A stretch of DNA of 21,636 bases from Firmicutes bacterium UBA4845 (GTDB lineage Bacteria > Bacillota > Clostridia > Tissierellales > Sedimentibacteraceae): contig DHER01000150.1 of assembly GCA_002399975.1 (NCBI GenBank), forward strand, positions 1 through 21,636, read 5' to 3'. The notes below the pieces were generated by a model that worked only from the letters and a program-made list of their open reading frames with translations, did not search any database and was not told the origin of the DNA. Positions 7,281 to 14,607 of this stretch are shown here, in pieces. How positions within the stretch are numbered: position 1 is the stretch's first letter; each line of letters opens with the position of its first letter. The translations under genes were made by a program, and so were the position numbers.

Positions 7281-8663
7281 TTGTCAAATAATAATCTTTT
7301 TAATGTAGTGTTTTGTCGTACAATATGGTATTTGGAAAAAGATTTTGATAATCCTATTGCTCATTTTGAAGAAGTAGCTAAACAAATGACTGAGGAAGAT
7401 AATGAAGCTCAAAGACCTCTAACTTTTACTTTTAATGCTGATGAAAAAATCGATTCTTCTTCTACTTTGAGAAAAAATTTAGGTTTCTCTGTTTTAAGTT
7501 ATTATTACCATAAATTAAATATTGATAAATTTTTTATAAATAGGCAGCACAACCTAGATATTAAATATTCTCTTAATAATATTTTTCAAATGCTTGTATA
7601 TTCAAGGGTTTTGTTTCCTTGTTCAAAAAAACAATCTTATGAGAATATGAATTATTTCTTTTCTGATTTTAATTTCTCATTAGATGATGTCTACCGAGCT
7701 TTGGATTACTTTAATTTCTACAAAAATGATTTATTGCTACATACGCATGAAATGGTTCGTATGGTATATGGCAGGGATATGAGTAATGTTTACTACGATA
7801 TTACTAATTATTATTTTGAAATTGATGAGCCTGATGATTTGCGTAAAAAAGGTGTTTCTAGAGAGCATAGACCTAACCCTGTTGTTCAAATGGGCTTACT
7901 TATGGATAATTCTGGTTTACCTATTACTTATCGATTGTTTGAAGGAAATACCAATGATTGTGAAACCTTAATGCCAGTTCTTGAAGATTTAAAAGATGAT
8001 TATGGATTAAAGCGCATTATTGTTGTTGCCGATAAGGGGATGAATACTGGAGAAAATATCGCTTACAATATTCTACATAAAAATGGATATGTTTATTCTC
8101 AAACGGTTCGAGGAGCTAATGCTGATTTGAAAAATTTTGTTCTATCTAATAAAGGATATGCTGTATCAAAAGATGGATTTAAAATTAAGTCTCGCATAGT
8201 AACTACAGATATTTGGGTTACAAATGCATCAAACAAGAAAGTTAAAGTTCCTATTGAACAAAAACAAGTTGCTTTCTATAGCCCAGATTATGCAAAAAAG
8301 GCTCAACATGATAGAGAGAAGGCTGTAGAAAAAGCTAAAAAGATTATTAGAACAAACAAAACTGGAAAATTACCAGCTAAACGCTCTTTTAAGTACATTA
8401 TATCTACTCCCTGTGATACGGAAACAGGAGAGTTATATGAATATGATGATATACATTCTATAGACAATGAAAAAATTGAAGAAGAGATGAAATTTGACGG
8501 CTATTATGCTATTGTTACAAGTGAACTAAAGACTAGACCAGTATATGTATCAACTAAGGAACATATTGAATCTCATTTCTTAATATGTTTTACCTTTTTA
8601 ATCTATTATAATAGATATATTAATTCGTATTCCTTATTTATTATGAAAAATCGAACTGGTTAA
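7281..8663 (+). pseudogene. Decayed IS1634-family transposase
   Basis: The 460-codon ORF opens with TTG. It carries clear IS1634-type DDE transposase sequence: HFEEVAKQMTEED near the N-terminus, YYDITNYYFEID with catalytic Asp at about 173, EHRPNPVVQMGL, RLFEGNTNDCETL, and VVADKGM with catalytic Asp at about 251. The third acid normally lies in a block like YRxLWxIEExFKxxKSD between 'DGYYAIVTSE' and 'KTRPVYVSTKEHIESHF'. Here these two join directly near residue 415, so roughly 30 residues including that Glu are gone. The N-terminal domain is shortened, and the sequence loses family character after HFLICF near residue 437. Family members usually have 500 residues or more. The ORF is more AT-rich than its neighbours. 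It is very unlikely to be active. Confidence 0.8.
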
Positions 8664-8857
8664 TGCAATAGTATTTCTGATATATTTAAATTTTCAGTAA
8701 TACTAACTGCTTTTCCATCTCTTACTTCTATAAAGTACGGCAATTTTTGCTAGGAAAGCGCCATTTCTACTACTTTTTCATCTATGGAATATTCACAGTA
8801 TTTATCCACTTCTTTCAGCAATATATACACAAATGTATTGAACCAAAATAAGCATTT
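8660..8857 (-). pseudogene. Broken C-terminal fragment of an unknown protein
   Basis: On the minus strand a frame of protein-like composition ends at TAA (8660-8662). It reads about 29 residues ending in SITENLNISEILLH, then an in-frame TAG (8750-8752), then continues upstream with KEVDKYCEYSIDEKVVEMALS. Hydrophilic and hydrophobic residues alternate as in a real protein, and the frame stays open on both sides of the single stop. No start codon with a ribosome binding site is present. I do not recognise the family. It may be a gene cut by the IS1634 insertion and then decayed. Confidence 0.35.
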
Positions 8858-9003
8858 TATAATGCCAGGATGAATTAAAATGTTTCTTGGCTATAGGTTT
8901 TAAAAGTGTAATTCTGAATTTTTTAAAACAAATGAGTATATGGGTTCTTGATGTTAATATTTGTCAATATACGTATCCAGACGTCAATATACCTCATGGA
9001 TTG
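8664..9003. other. Degenerate intergenic stretch between IS remnant and hydrolase gene
   Basis: Apart from the broken frame at 8660-8857, this AT-rich stretch holds no gene. At 8953-8990 the octamer GTYAATAT occurs three times at offsets of 10 and 20 bases. No convincing terminator follows the hydrolase gene ending at 9004, and no IS inverted repeat is obvious. Confidence 0.4.
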
Positions 9004-9696
9004 TTATTTTAGAATGGATTTTAAATAATCCAACAAATCTAATTTAGTCAAAGGGTCTGCATGACTTAAAATGCAATACTTACAGTCGATATTTTCTATC
9101 AAATTTGTTAATGTTATTAATTTTTCTTTATCCATATATCCATCGTTGTAGAAATCCTCACTTGTTGAATCTCCTAAAAACAATATTTTTTCCTCAGGAA
9201 TATAGATAAGCACAGTGTCTTCTGAATGAGGAGACACTGTATGAAAGATCTTTGCAGTCATTCCACCAAGACTAAGAGTAATCTTTTTTTCAAATTGTAT
9301 ATCCGATGGAACAACAATAATTGCTTTATTACCTGCATATTCTCTACCAAGGCATTCATCGTCGTCTTTCAAAAAATTTATATATGCACTGTCGGAAAGC
9401 TTGGCTCTTTCCCGATCCAAAAATTCGTTGGTTTTATAGTGTGTAATAGATAATCCGTGAATTTTATGCATCCCAAAAGTATGATCCCAGTGCCAATGAG
9501 TAATGACAGTAAAATCCGGCTTCTTTAAGCCTGCAATTTCTAAGGATTTATAAAATTCATCAACATGGTCTGCTGAATTTCCTGCATCAATGGCAAGTGC
9601 AATTTTATCTCCATTTAAGTATGCCAACATAGGCCTATCAGTTTCCGGCTGGTGTGGATAATAAAAGACCCTGCCGGTTATCTTTTTCAGTTCCAT
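9004..9696 (-). CDS. Metallo-beta-lactamase-fold hydrolase
   Basis: This 230-residue protein has the MBL-fold metal-binding set. THWHWDH gives H67, H69, D71 and H72. H157 is in SPHSEDT, D176 in LFLGDS and H212 in LSHADP, so a dinuclear zinc (or iron) site looks complete. The protein is short and single-domain, without extra RNA-processing or flavodoxin domains. This suggests a small-molecule hydrolase of the glyoxalase II/lactonase-like class; the substrate is unknown. Its ATG overlaps the end of the deaminase gene by ten bases, so the two are co-translated. No signal peptide is present, so it acts in the cytoplasm. Confidence 0.8.
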   Translation of the reverse strand: MELKKITGRVFYYPHQPETDRPMLAYLNGDKIALAIDAGNSADHVDEFYKSLEIAGLKKPDFTVITHWHWDHTFGMHKIHGLSITHYKTNEFLDRERAKLSDSAYINFLKDDDECLGREYAGNKAIIVVPSDIQFEKKITLSLGGMTAKIFHTVSPHSEDTVLIYIPEEKILFLGDSTSEDFYNDGYMDKEKLITLTNLIENIDCKYCILSHADPLTKLDLLDYLKSILK

Positions 9697-10076
9697 TTAC
9701 CATCCCACCTTTCCGGTAATAAATCTTTCAGCAAAACTTCTTCCATTTCAGGTAATACAATTTTAGTCTCCATGTTTTGACTATCTATCTGTGCAATAAA
9801 CTCTCTGCACCTTCCGCATGGCGGAAGTATACTCCCATCTTCAAATACAGCAACAATCCTTTTGATTGCAGTTTCATTGTTCTTTACCATTTCGGCAATA
9901 GCTGACTGTTCAGCACATAAGCCAATAGAACAGGGCAAGTCAATGCATATTCCTGTAAAAATGTTACCGTTATTTGTTTCCAACGCACACGCAACATGCC
10001 CTGAGGTTCCATAGTTCCGTAACTTTTTATGATTAATTATACTGAAAGCAACTTGACATAATTTTTGTTTATTCAT
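9687..10076 (-). CDS. Cytidine deaminase-family protein (blasticidin-S deaminase-like)
   Basis: This protein of about 129 residues carries the zinc-dependent deaminase signature: C-A-E (LCAEQSA, where the Glu is the proton shuttle) and PPCGRC, giving three zinc Cys ligands as in tetrameric CDA. The length, the GNIFTGICIDLPCSIGLCAEQ stretch and the LLPERWDG tail resemble blasticidin-S-deaminase-type members as much as housekeeping cytidine deaminases. The frame can be extended to TTG 10088, but ATG 10076 follows a GGATAAG box and gives a more usual start. It overlaps the MBL hydrolase gene. Deamination of cytidine or a cytosine nucleoside is expected from the family; the exact substrate is open. 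Confidence 0.8.
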   Translation of the reverse strand: MNKQKLCQVAFSIINHKKLRNYGTSGHVACALETNNGNIFTGICIDLPCSIGLCAEQSAIAEMVKNNETAIKRIVAVFEDGSILPPCGRCREFIAQIDSQNMETKIVLPEMEEVLLKDLLPERWDGKWN

Positions 10077-10196
10077 TTTCTTATCCAATTTATTATCTTA
10101 ATTCTTTATTTTTTCAAAACAATAAGTTAGCTATTACGTATTAACCCAATTTATCGCCTTTTTAACGCATTGTTCAGGTGCATAATCATGTTGTTA

Positions 10197-10739
10197 TCAC
10201 TTTGTTTCAATAATATATGCTTTCACTATTTTGCCGTAATAAGCCACATGGTAGTCCCTGTTTGATCCACTTGCCGAACTGTCTACATCCTGCGGATAGA
10301 ACTTATCATTCAGGGTCTTGTCAATCGCATTCTTGTTTTGCAGTTCCTTGTAGACCACTTTACATTCAATCGTAAGAGGCAGTTCCTTAAATCCGGGAGC
10401 ACCGACTATCTCAGGCTCCACCGCCGTAAGACCAGCTTTGGCGATCTTATTCTGATTTCTTCCGGTATGTGTCCCGCAGTATCCAGTGATCTTACTGTCA
10501 TAGTCACCCAGCGGAATACTTACTGTAAATTCCATGCTCTTATCGATTAGTTCTCTTGTATAACGACCTTCACGGACGTATACTGTAAATATCGGGACAG
10601 CCCATTCAATACCGAGTGTTCCCCATCCGATGGTCATCGTATTAACTTTTCCATCTGCTTTGGACGTAAGCAGAACACCTTTTCCGATAGATTTGGCAAT
10701 CTCTTTTGCATAATCGAATACATTGATTTCTTTTTTCAT
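10197..10739 (-). CDS. Flavin reductase-like domain protein
   Basis: The 180-residue protein resembles the flavin-reductase-like FMN-binding split-barrel family. It has the typical opening 'KGVLLTSKADGKVNTMTIGWGTLGIEW', then 'PIFTVYVREGRYTRELIDKSMEFTVSIPLGDYDSKITGYCGTHTGR' and a C-terminal strand AYYGKIVKAYIIE. Members bind FMN and act as reductases or electron carriers, some partnering oxygenases. AGGAGG precedes the ATG. It lies 108 bases before the deaminase gene and 40 bases after the DUF169 gene. A functional pair with the DUF169 protein is possible but inferred. No signal peptide is seen. Confidence 0.75.
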   Translation of the reverse strand: MKKEINVFDYAKEIAKSIGKGVLLTSKADGKVNTMTIGWGTLGIEWAVPIFTVYVREGRYTRELIDKSMEFTVSIPLGDYDSKITGYCGTHTGRNQNKIAKAGLTAVEPEIVGAPGFKELPLTIECKVVYKELQNKNAIDKTLNDKFYPQDVDSSASGSNRDYHVAYYGKIVKAYIIETK

Positions 10740-10779
10740 AATCAGTTTCCCTCCTGTTATTTATATTATAAAATTATAT

Positions 10780-11496
10780 CTATATTCTTTTCATAATTGA
10801 TTTCCATGTTTCTGTTTTCAAAAAGCTGTTATCGACCTCTGCCTCCATTTCAAGAAACCGCTTATAAGGAATACTAAAGGACAGTAGATCCTTGTCGATA
10901 TATTCTCGGGCAGACGGGTCTGTCAAGCCAAGGAAGCAGGTATCCTCCTTATTTTCCTTTGCATTAAGCGCATTTAAAACTGCCTGAGCACAGCCGGACC
11001 CAAAAAGAATTTTAACATTATCCTGTGTGGGTTTATCGTAGTTTGCCAGTGTAATGAGAGCGGACAGCTGATCTGCATTGACCAAAAAGATTACAACCTC
11101 CGGTGTTTCTATTTCATCCAGCTGGTCAAGTGGTTTAAAAATAATATAATCTTCGTTTTCAATGACCGGCATGGTCAAAATGTAGTCCTTCGCCAGCTCG
11201 GGGGTTTTTTTATAATGCTCACTGGCCTTCGGACCGACGCCCCCAACCGACAGGAAATATTCAATCGTTCCGAGTTCAAATCTCTTTAGTCCCAATCCGG
11301 CCTTGCCACCTTTGCATGCTACCGTCCTATCACTGAAAGCAGCTGTTCTGCCTTTTGCAGCCGCAGCCAACATGGAAATTGAACAGCCCCATACGCCTTC
11401 CTTGAATTGTAATGCCTGATCTGGCAGTATTTTTGACCTAAAGACGGCAACCGGGTACGTGCTGAGCTTTATTGCATCTGTTATCTTATTATTCAT
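10780..11496 (-). CDS. DUF169 family protein
   Basis: The 238-residue soluble protein matches the DUF169 type. The opening has 'YPVAVFRS', followed by a Cys in WGCSISMLAAAAKG (C38), VACKGGKAGLGL (C61) and the GSGCAQAVLNAL segment (C169). Family members lack an assigned reaction. Their conserved Cys and Gly-rich segments hint at a bound cofactor or metal, but I cannot show it here. AAGGAGAGG precedes the ATG. The downstream neighbour (10197-10739) is an FMN-type protein, so a redox link is plausible. Function is not assigned. Confidence 0.75.
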   Translation of the reverse strand: MNNKITDAIKLSTYPVAVFRSKILPDQALQFKEGVWGCSISMLAAAAKGRTAAFSDRTVACKGGKAGLGLKRFELGTIEYFLSVGGVGPKASEHYKKTPELAKDYILTMPVIENEDYIIFKPLDQLDEIETPEVVIFLVNADQLSALITLANYDKPTQDNVKILFGSGCAQAVLNALNAKENKEDTCFLGLTDPSAREYIDKDLLSFSIPYKRFLEMEAEVDNSFLKTETWKSIMKRI

Positions 11497-11610
11497 AAGA
11501 ACCTCTCCTTTTAGAATTTCAATTTACTAAAGTTTCATGCACTTTTTCTAATTACCATTGATTCTATACTTCTTTTATTGTTCTATCTTAATTCTGCCAT
11601 AAAATCTTTC

Positions 11611-12354
11611 TTACTTAGACAAAGGGATATGAAGAAATCTTAGAAAATCCTTTTGTGATTCAAGTTCTCTTTCTATAATAAAATTAATGAATGGGCTATC
11701 ATTTGTATGCGCCTTTTCAAGCAAAGAAATATATTCACTTCGTAAAATTGGGGGAATCAATGCCGGAAGATATCCATTTTGTATTAGTGCCGTATTCATT
11801 AAAAGTCTTGCAACTCTGCCATTCCCATCTTTAAAGGGATGGATAAATACAAACCTTTTATGAAGAATGGCTGCAAATTCTACTGGATGGTATTTTCCCA
11901 TTTCTGTGTTAATCCATTTACACAGATCATTAATTTCATCTTTGATATTTTCTGCTTTACTTACCGGATAATTAGACCCGGAAATAAATACAGGGATATC
12001 ACGATACTTTCCTGCATATTCTTGATCAATATTTTGATAAAATAATTTATGCAGATAAAGAATATTTTCTTCTGTAATTCTCCTATTCTCCATAAGTGTG
12101 AACATATAGTCATATGCTTTAGCATGATCAACAGCTTCAAACATATCTCTCAGAGGTTTTCCTCCAACTGTCAGCGCATCTTCTATTAAAACTTTTGTTT
12201 CGCTTTCTGTCAAGGAATTTCCTTCTAATGCATTAGATGTCCATGTCAGCCCTACACGATAGAAGTCTTTAATCTGTTTTAGCATTTCACCTTCAAATGG
12301 TCTTAACTCATTAATAGTGTTCTGGTATAAATTCACTTTCTCAATATTTCCCAT
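11611..12354 (-). CDS. Fic domain AMPylase-family protein, class II
   Basis: The protein has 247 residues. The active-site motif HPFKDGNGRVAR (residues 172-183) is complete: His as base, Asp for the metal, and Gly-Asn-Gly-Arg for phosphates. An inhibitory-helix motif of the S/T-x-x-x-E-G type (SNALEG, residues 40-45) lies N-terminal in the same chain. This defines an auto-inhibited class II Fic, so no separate antitoxin gene is needed. Fic enzymes transfer AMP or other nucleotidyl groups to proteins. AAGGAAG precedes the ATG, and TATAAT near 12414-12419 could be its -10 box. It stands alone, with a 114-base gap to the next gene. The short C-terminus shows no clear winged-helix domain. The target is unknown. 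Confidence 0.88.
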   Translation of the reverse strand: MGNIEKVNLYQNTINELRPFEGEMLKQIKDFYRVGLTWTSNALEGNSLTESETKVLIEDALTVGGKPLRDMFEAVDHAKAYDYMFTLMENRRITEENILYLHKLFYQNIDQEYAGKYRDIPVFISGSNYPVSKAENIKDEINDLCKWINTEMGKYHPVEFAAILHKRFVFIHPFKDGNGRVARLLMNTALIQNGYLPALIPPILRSEYISLLEKAHTNDSPFINFIIERELESQKDFLRFLHIPLSK

Positions 12355-12553
12355 AGATACTTCCTTTTATACTTTTTCTATGAAAGACTTATATTTTAAC
12401 ATTTATTCTATATATTATATCACAATAATTCATATTTTCATTGTAGAATTTTGCAAAGATAAAAATATTTGTTATATTATGTAAATGTATGTTTGCTAAT
12501 AATTATACAAATATTCTTAAATGCAAAAGTATGTTCTGCATATTTAGGTAAAT

Positions 12554-12676
12554 CTATCGTTTGGTACTAACTTTTAACATTATAATTACAGCCGCATAAA
12601 TCACAATTATTACCAGAAATATTGCTGCCATTCCCATGCCCATAAGTTTAAGTGACTTAATTACATTCGCATTCAT
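12554..12676 (-). CDS. Small OadG-like membrane peptide
   Basis: This 40-residue peptide starts MNANVIKSLKLMGMGMAAIFLVIIVIY and ends with a basic tail. The SLKLMGMGMAAIFLVI pattern is typical of the gamma chain (OadG) of sodium-pumping oxaloacetate, methylmalonyl-CoA and glutaconyl-CoA decarboxylases, which anchors the complex. I chose ATG 12676 because GTAGGGGT precedes it; a longer frame to 12739 lacks this signal. It follows etfA by 83 bases on the same strand. No alpha, beta or biotin subunit is in the window, and the long hydrophilic tail of full-length OadG is missing. It may belong to a distant pump or serve the Etf/acyl-CoA system; both are guesses. Confidence 0.55.
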   Translation of the reverse strand: MNANVIKSLKLMGMGMAAIFLVIIVIYAAVIIMLKVSTKR

Positions 12677-12759
12677 ATTTACCCCTACATCAATCCCACA
12701 ATACCGATTATAAAAATACAAAACATTTATCAAAAACATATTTTAGACAAATTTTCAAA

Positions 12760-13743
12760 TCAGGACAGTTTTGTTATCAATTCTTCCAAAACATCATTTA
12801 AATCTTCAACAATTTCCACATCTGAAACTTCAAACATAGGTGATTTCTTGTCCTTATTAACGCTGATTATTAAACCTGAGTCCTTCATTCCGCATATGTG
12901 GTGGGTAGCACCGGAAATACCGAACCCTACATAGGCTTTCGGACGAATTGATTTGCCGCTGGTGCCGATCATTTGCTCTTCATACCCCCACCCTTCGTCA
13001 ACCACAGGTCGAGTACAGGCCACGGCACCGCCAAATAGGGATGCAAGTCTTTCTAATTTCTCCCAGTTCTCCCTGTTTCCTATGCCGTAACCTCCGCAGA
13101 ATACTATTTCAGCTTTATCCACAGGCACACATTTTGCTTCTCTTTTTTCTATACCTATGGCTTTCAGCGGTACATCATCAAAATTTATCCCACTTAAGTC
13201 TATTGATACAATTTCAGGATCTGATAGCTTCTCTAATTCTTTTTGCATGAAAATTCCAGGTTTTACGCTTGCCATTTGAGGGAGAAAATCAGGACATATT
13301 ATCTCTCCTATTATCTTTCCTCCGAAGGAAGGTACATCAGAAACCAACTGCTCATTTTCATTTATTTTCATATCTACACAATGAGCAGCCATTCCTGTCT
13401 TTAAATCAGCTGCAACTGTGGGACCTAGTTCCGACCCTATTGACGTAGCACCAAACAGAAATATATCAGGTTTCTTTTCTTTTGCTAATTTTGTAATTAT
13501 TTTGGAATATAAAATCGGGTTATAAAGTCCCAGCTTGTCAGACTCCGCCACATATACTTTTTTCGCTCCATAATCGCATAAAGTCTTGCATACATTTCTT
13601 ATATTGCTTCCTAAAAGTACCGCCGACACCTGTGTTTCTCCTTTAAAGCTCTTAGCCAGTTCGCGAGCCTTTGTCAGCAATTCAAGCGTAACCCTGTCCA
13701 GCGTACAGTTTGCATACTCAGCAAATACCCATATTTTTTTCAT
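12760..13743 (-). CDS. etfA: Electron transfer flavoprotein alpha subunit
   Basis: The 327-residue protein begins MKKIWVFAEY and ends with the FAD-binding domain signature. GTSGKSIRPKAYVGFGISGATHH, SGLIISVNKDKKSPMF and SDVEIVEDLNDVL mark the fold that holds FAD in EtfA. I start it at ATG 13743, which shares one base with the TAA of etfB behind a GGGGTGAG box; the extension to 13770 is not needed. With EtfB it carries electrons between the acyl-CoA dehydrogenase (14608-15762) and the NADH/ferredoxin pool. Whether it is a bifurcating Etf cannot be settled by eye, though clostridial Etf pairs next to acyl-CoA dehydrogenases often are. Confidence 0.95.
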   Translation of the reverse strand: MKKIWVFAEYANCTLDRVTLELLTKARELAKSFKGETQVSAVLLGSNIRNVCKTLCDYGAKKVYVAESDKLGLYNPILYSKIITKLAKEKKPDIFLFGATSIGSELGPTVAADLKTGMAAHCVDMKINENEQLVSDVPSFGGKIIGEIICPDFLPQMASVKPGIFMQKELEKLSDPEIVSIDLSGINFDDVPLKAIGIEKREAKCVPVDKAEIVFCGGYGIGNRENWEKLERLASLFGGAVACTRPVVDEGWGYEEQMIGTSGKSIRPKAYVGFGISGATHHICGMKDSGLIISVNKDKKSPMFEVSDVEIVEDLNDVLEELITKLS

Positions 13744-14588
13744 TACTGACTCACCCCTTTTATAGCACATGCGTTGTCAACAACTGGAATATTTACTCCA
13801 GCAGCTCTTAATTTTTCTATTATTTTATCCGCAATTTCATCAGCTGGTCCGGAAAGTACTTCGCTCTTTCTCTTGATATCAGGAGTGAAAACCGCTCCTG
13901 CCTTTGTTGGTGAACCTGCAAGTCCAAGTCTTTCATCCTCCGCATCTAAGTCTTTCCTTTCCCACACCTGCAACGGTTTATTCTTTGCTTTTATAATTCC
14001 CATTGCCGATATGAAGCGCGGCTTGTTCAGGTCTCTGGATGTACCCAGCAGGCACGGCAGTTTAACCTTCCATTCCATTGATCCGTTCTCAATCTTTGTT
14101 TTCACTCTAAGAGTTTTTTCATCCTGATTTTCAATATTGAATACATTCCATAAATGCGGAACATTAAGCCATTCTCCCAGCTGTGAGGCAACCTGAGCCG
14201 TAGCACCGTCTGCACTTTCCGCACCGCAGAAAATAACATCAAAATGTCCAAGCTTTTCTATCCCTTTAGATAATGTATAAGAGGTTGCCAAAGTATCGGC
14301 ACCTCCAAAAGCCCTGTCTGACAGCAGCACTGCTTTATCCGCACCCATAGCCAGTGCCTCTCTAAGGTTTTCAACAGCGTTAGGCGGAGCCATAGTAATA
14401 ACCGTTATATTGCCCCCATAAAGTTTTTTCAGCCGCAAAGCAGCTTCTATGCTGTTTTTATCAACCGGGTTTATGATTGTAGGTATTCCTGCCCTGGTTA
14501 TTATTTTTGTAACTGGATCTATGCTGACCTTATCATAATATTGAGGATCAGGTACCGGCTTTATACATACTATAATTTCCAATGCCAT
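13743..14588 (-). CDS. etfB: Electron transfer flavoprotein beta subunit
   Basis: The 281-residue protein begins MALEIIVCIKPVPDP and contains ALAMGADKAVLLSDRAFGGADTLATSYTLSKGI, CGAESADGATAQVASQLGEWL and the C-terminal arm of the FixA/EtfB family. This subunit binds the second flavin or AMP and docks to the dehydrogenase. It starts 19 bases after the acyl-CoA dehydrogenase gene, with GGAGGTGG before the ATG, and overlaps etfA by one base. Co-expression with the dehydrogenase is therefore likely. Length is typical for clostridial EtfB (about 260-280). Confidence 0.95.
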   Translation of the reverse strand: MALEIIVCIKPVPDPQYYDKVSIDPVTKIITRAGIPTIINPVDKNSIEAALRLKKLYGGNITVITMAPPNAVENLREALAMGADKAVLLSDRAFGGADTLATSYTLSKGIEKLGHFDVIFCGAESADGATAQVASQLGEWLNVPHLWNVFNIENQDEKTLRVKTKIENGSMEWKVKLPCLLGTSRDLNKPRFISAMGIIKAKNKPLQVWERKDLDAEDERLGLAGSPTKAGAVFTPDIKRKSEVLSGPADEIADKIIEKLRAAGVNIPVVDNACAIKGVSQ

Positions 14589-14607
14589 TAGCTATTCCAC
14601 CTCCATA

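Noticed and set aside
12677..12739. N-terminal extension of the OadG-like peptide
   Set aside because: The inner ATG has the better ribosome binding site and gives the family-like N-terminus.
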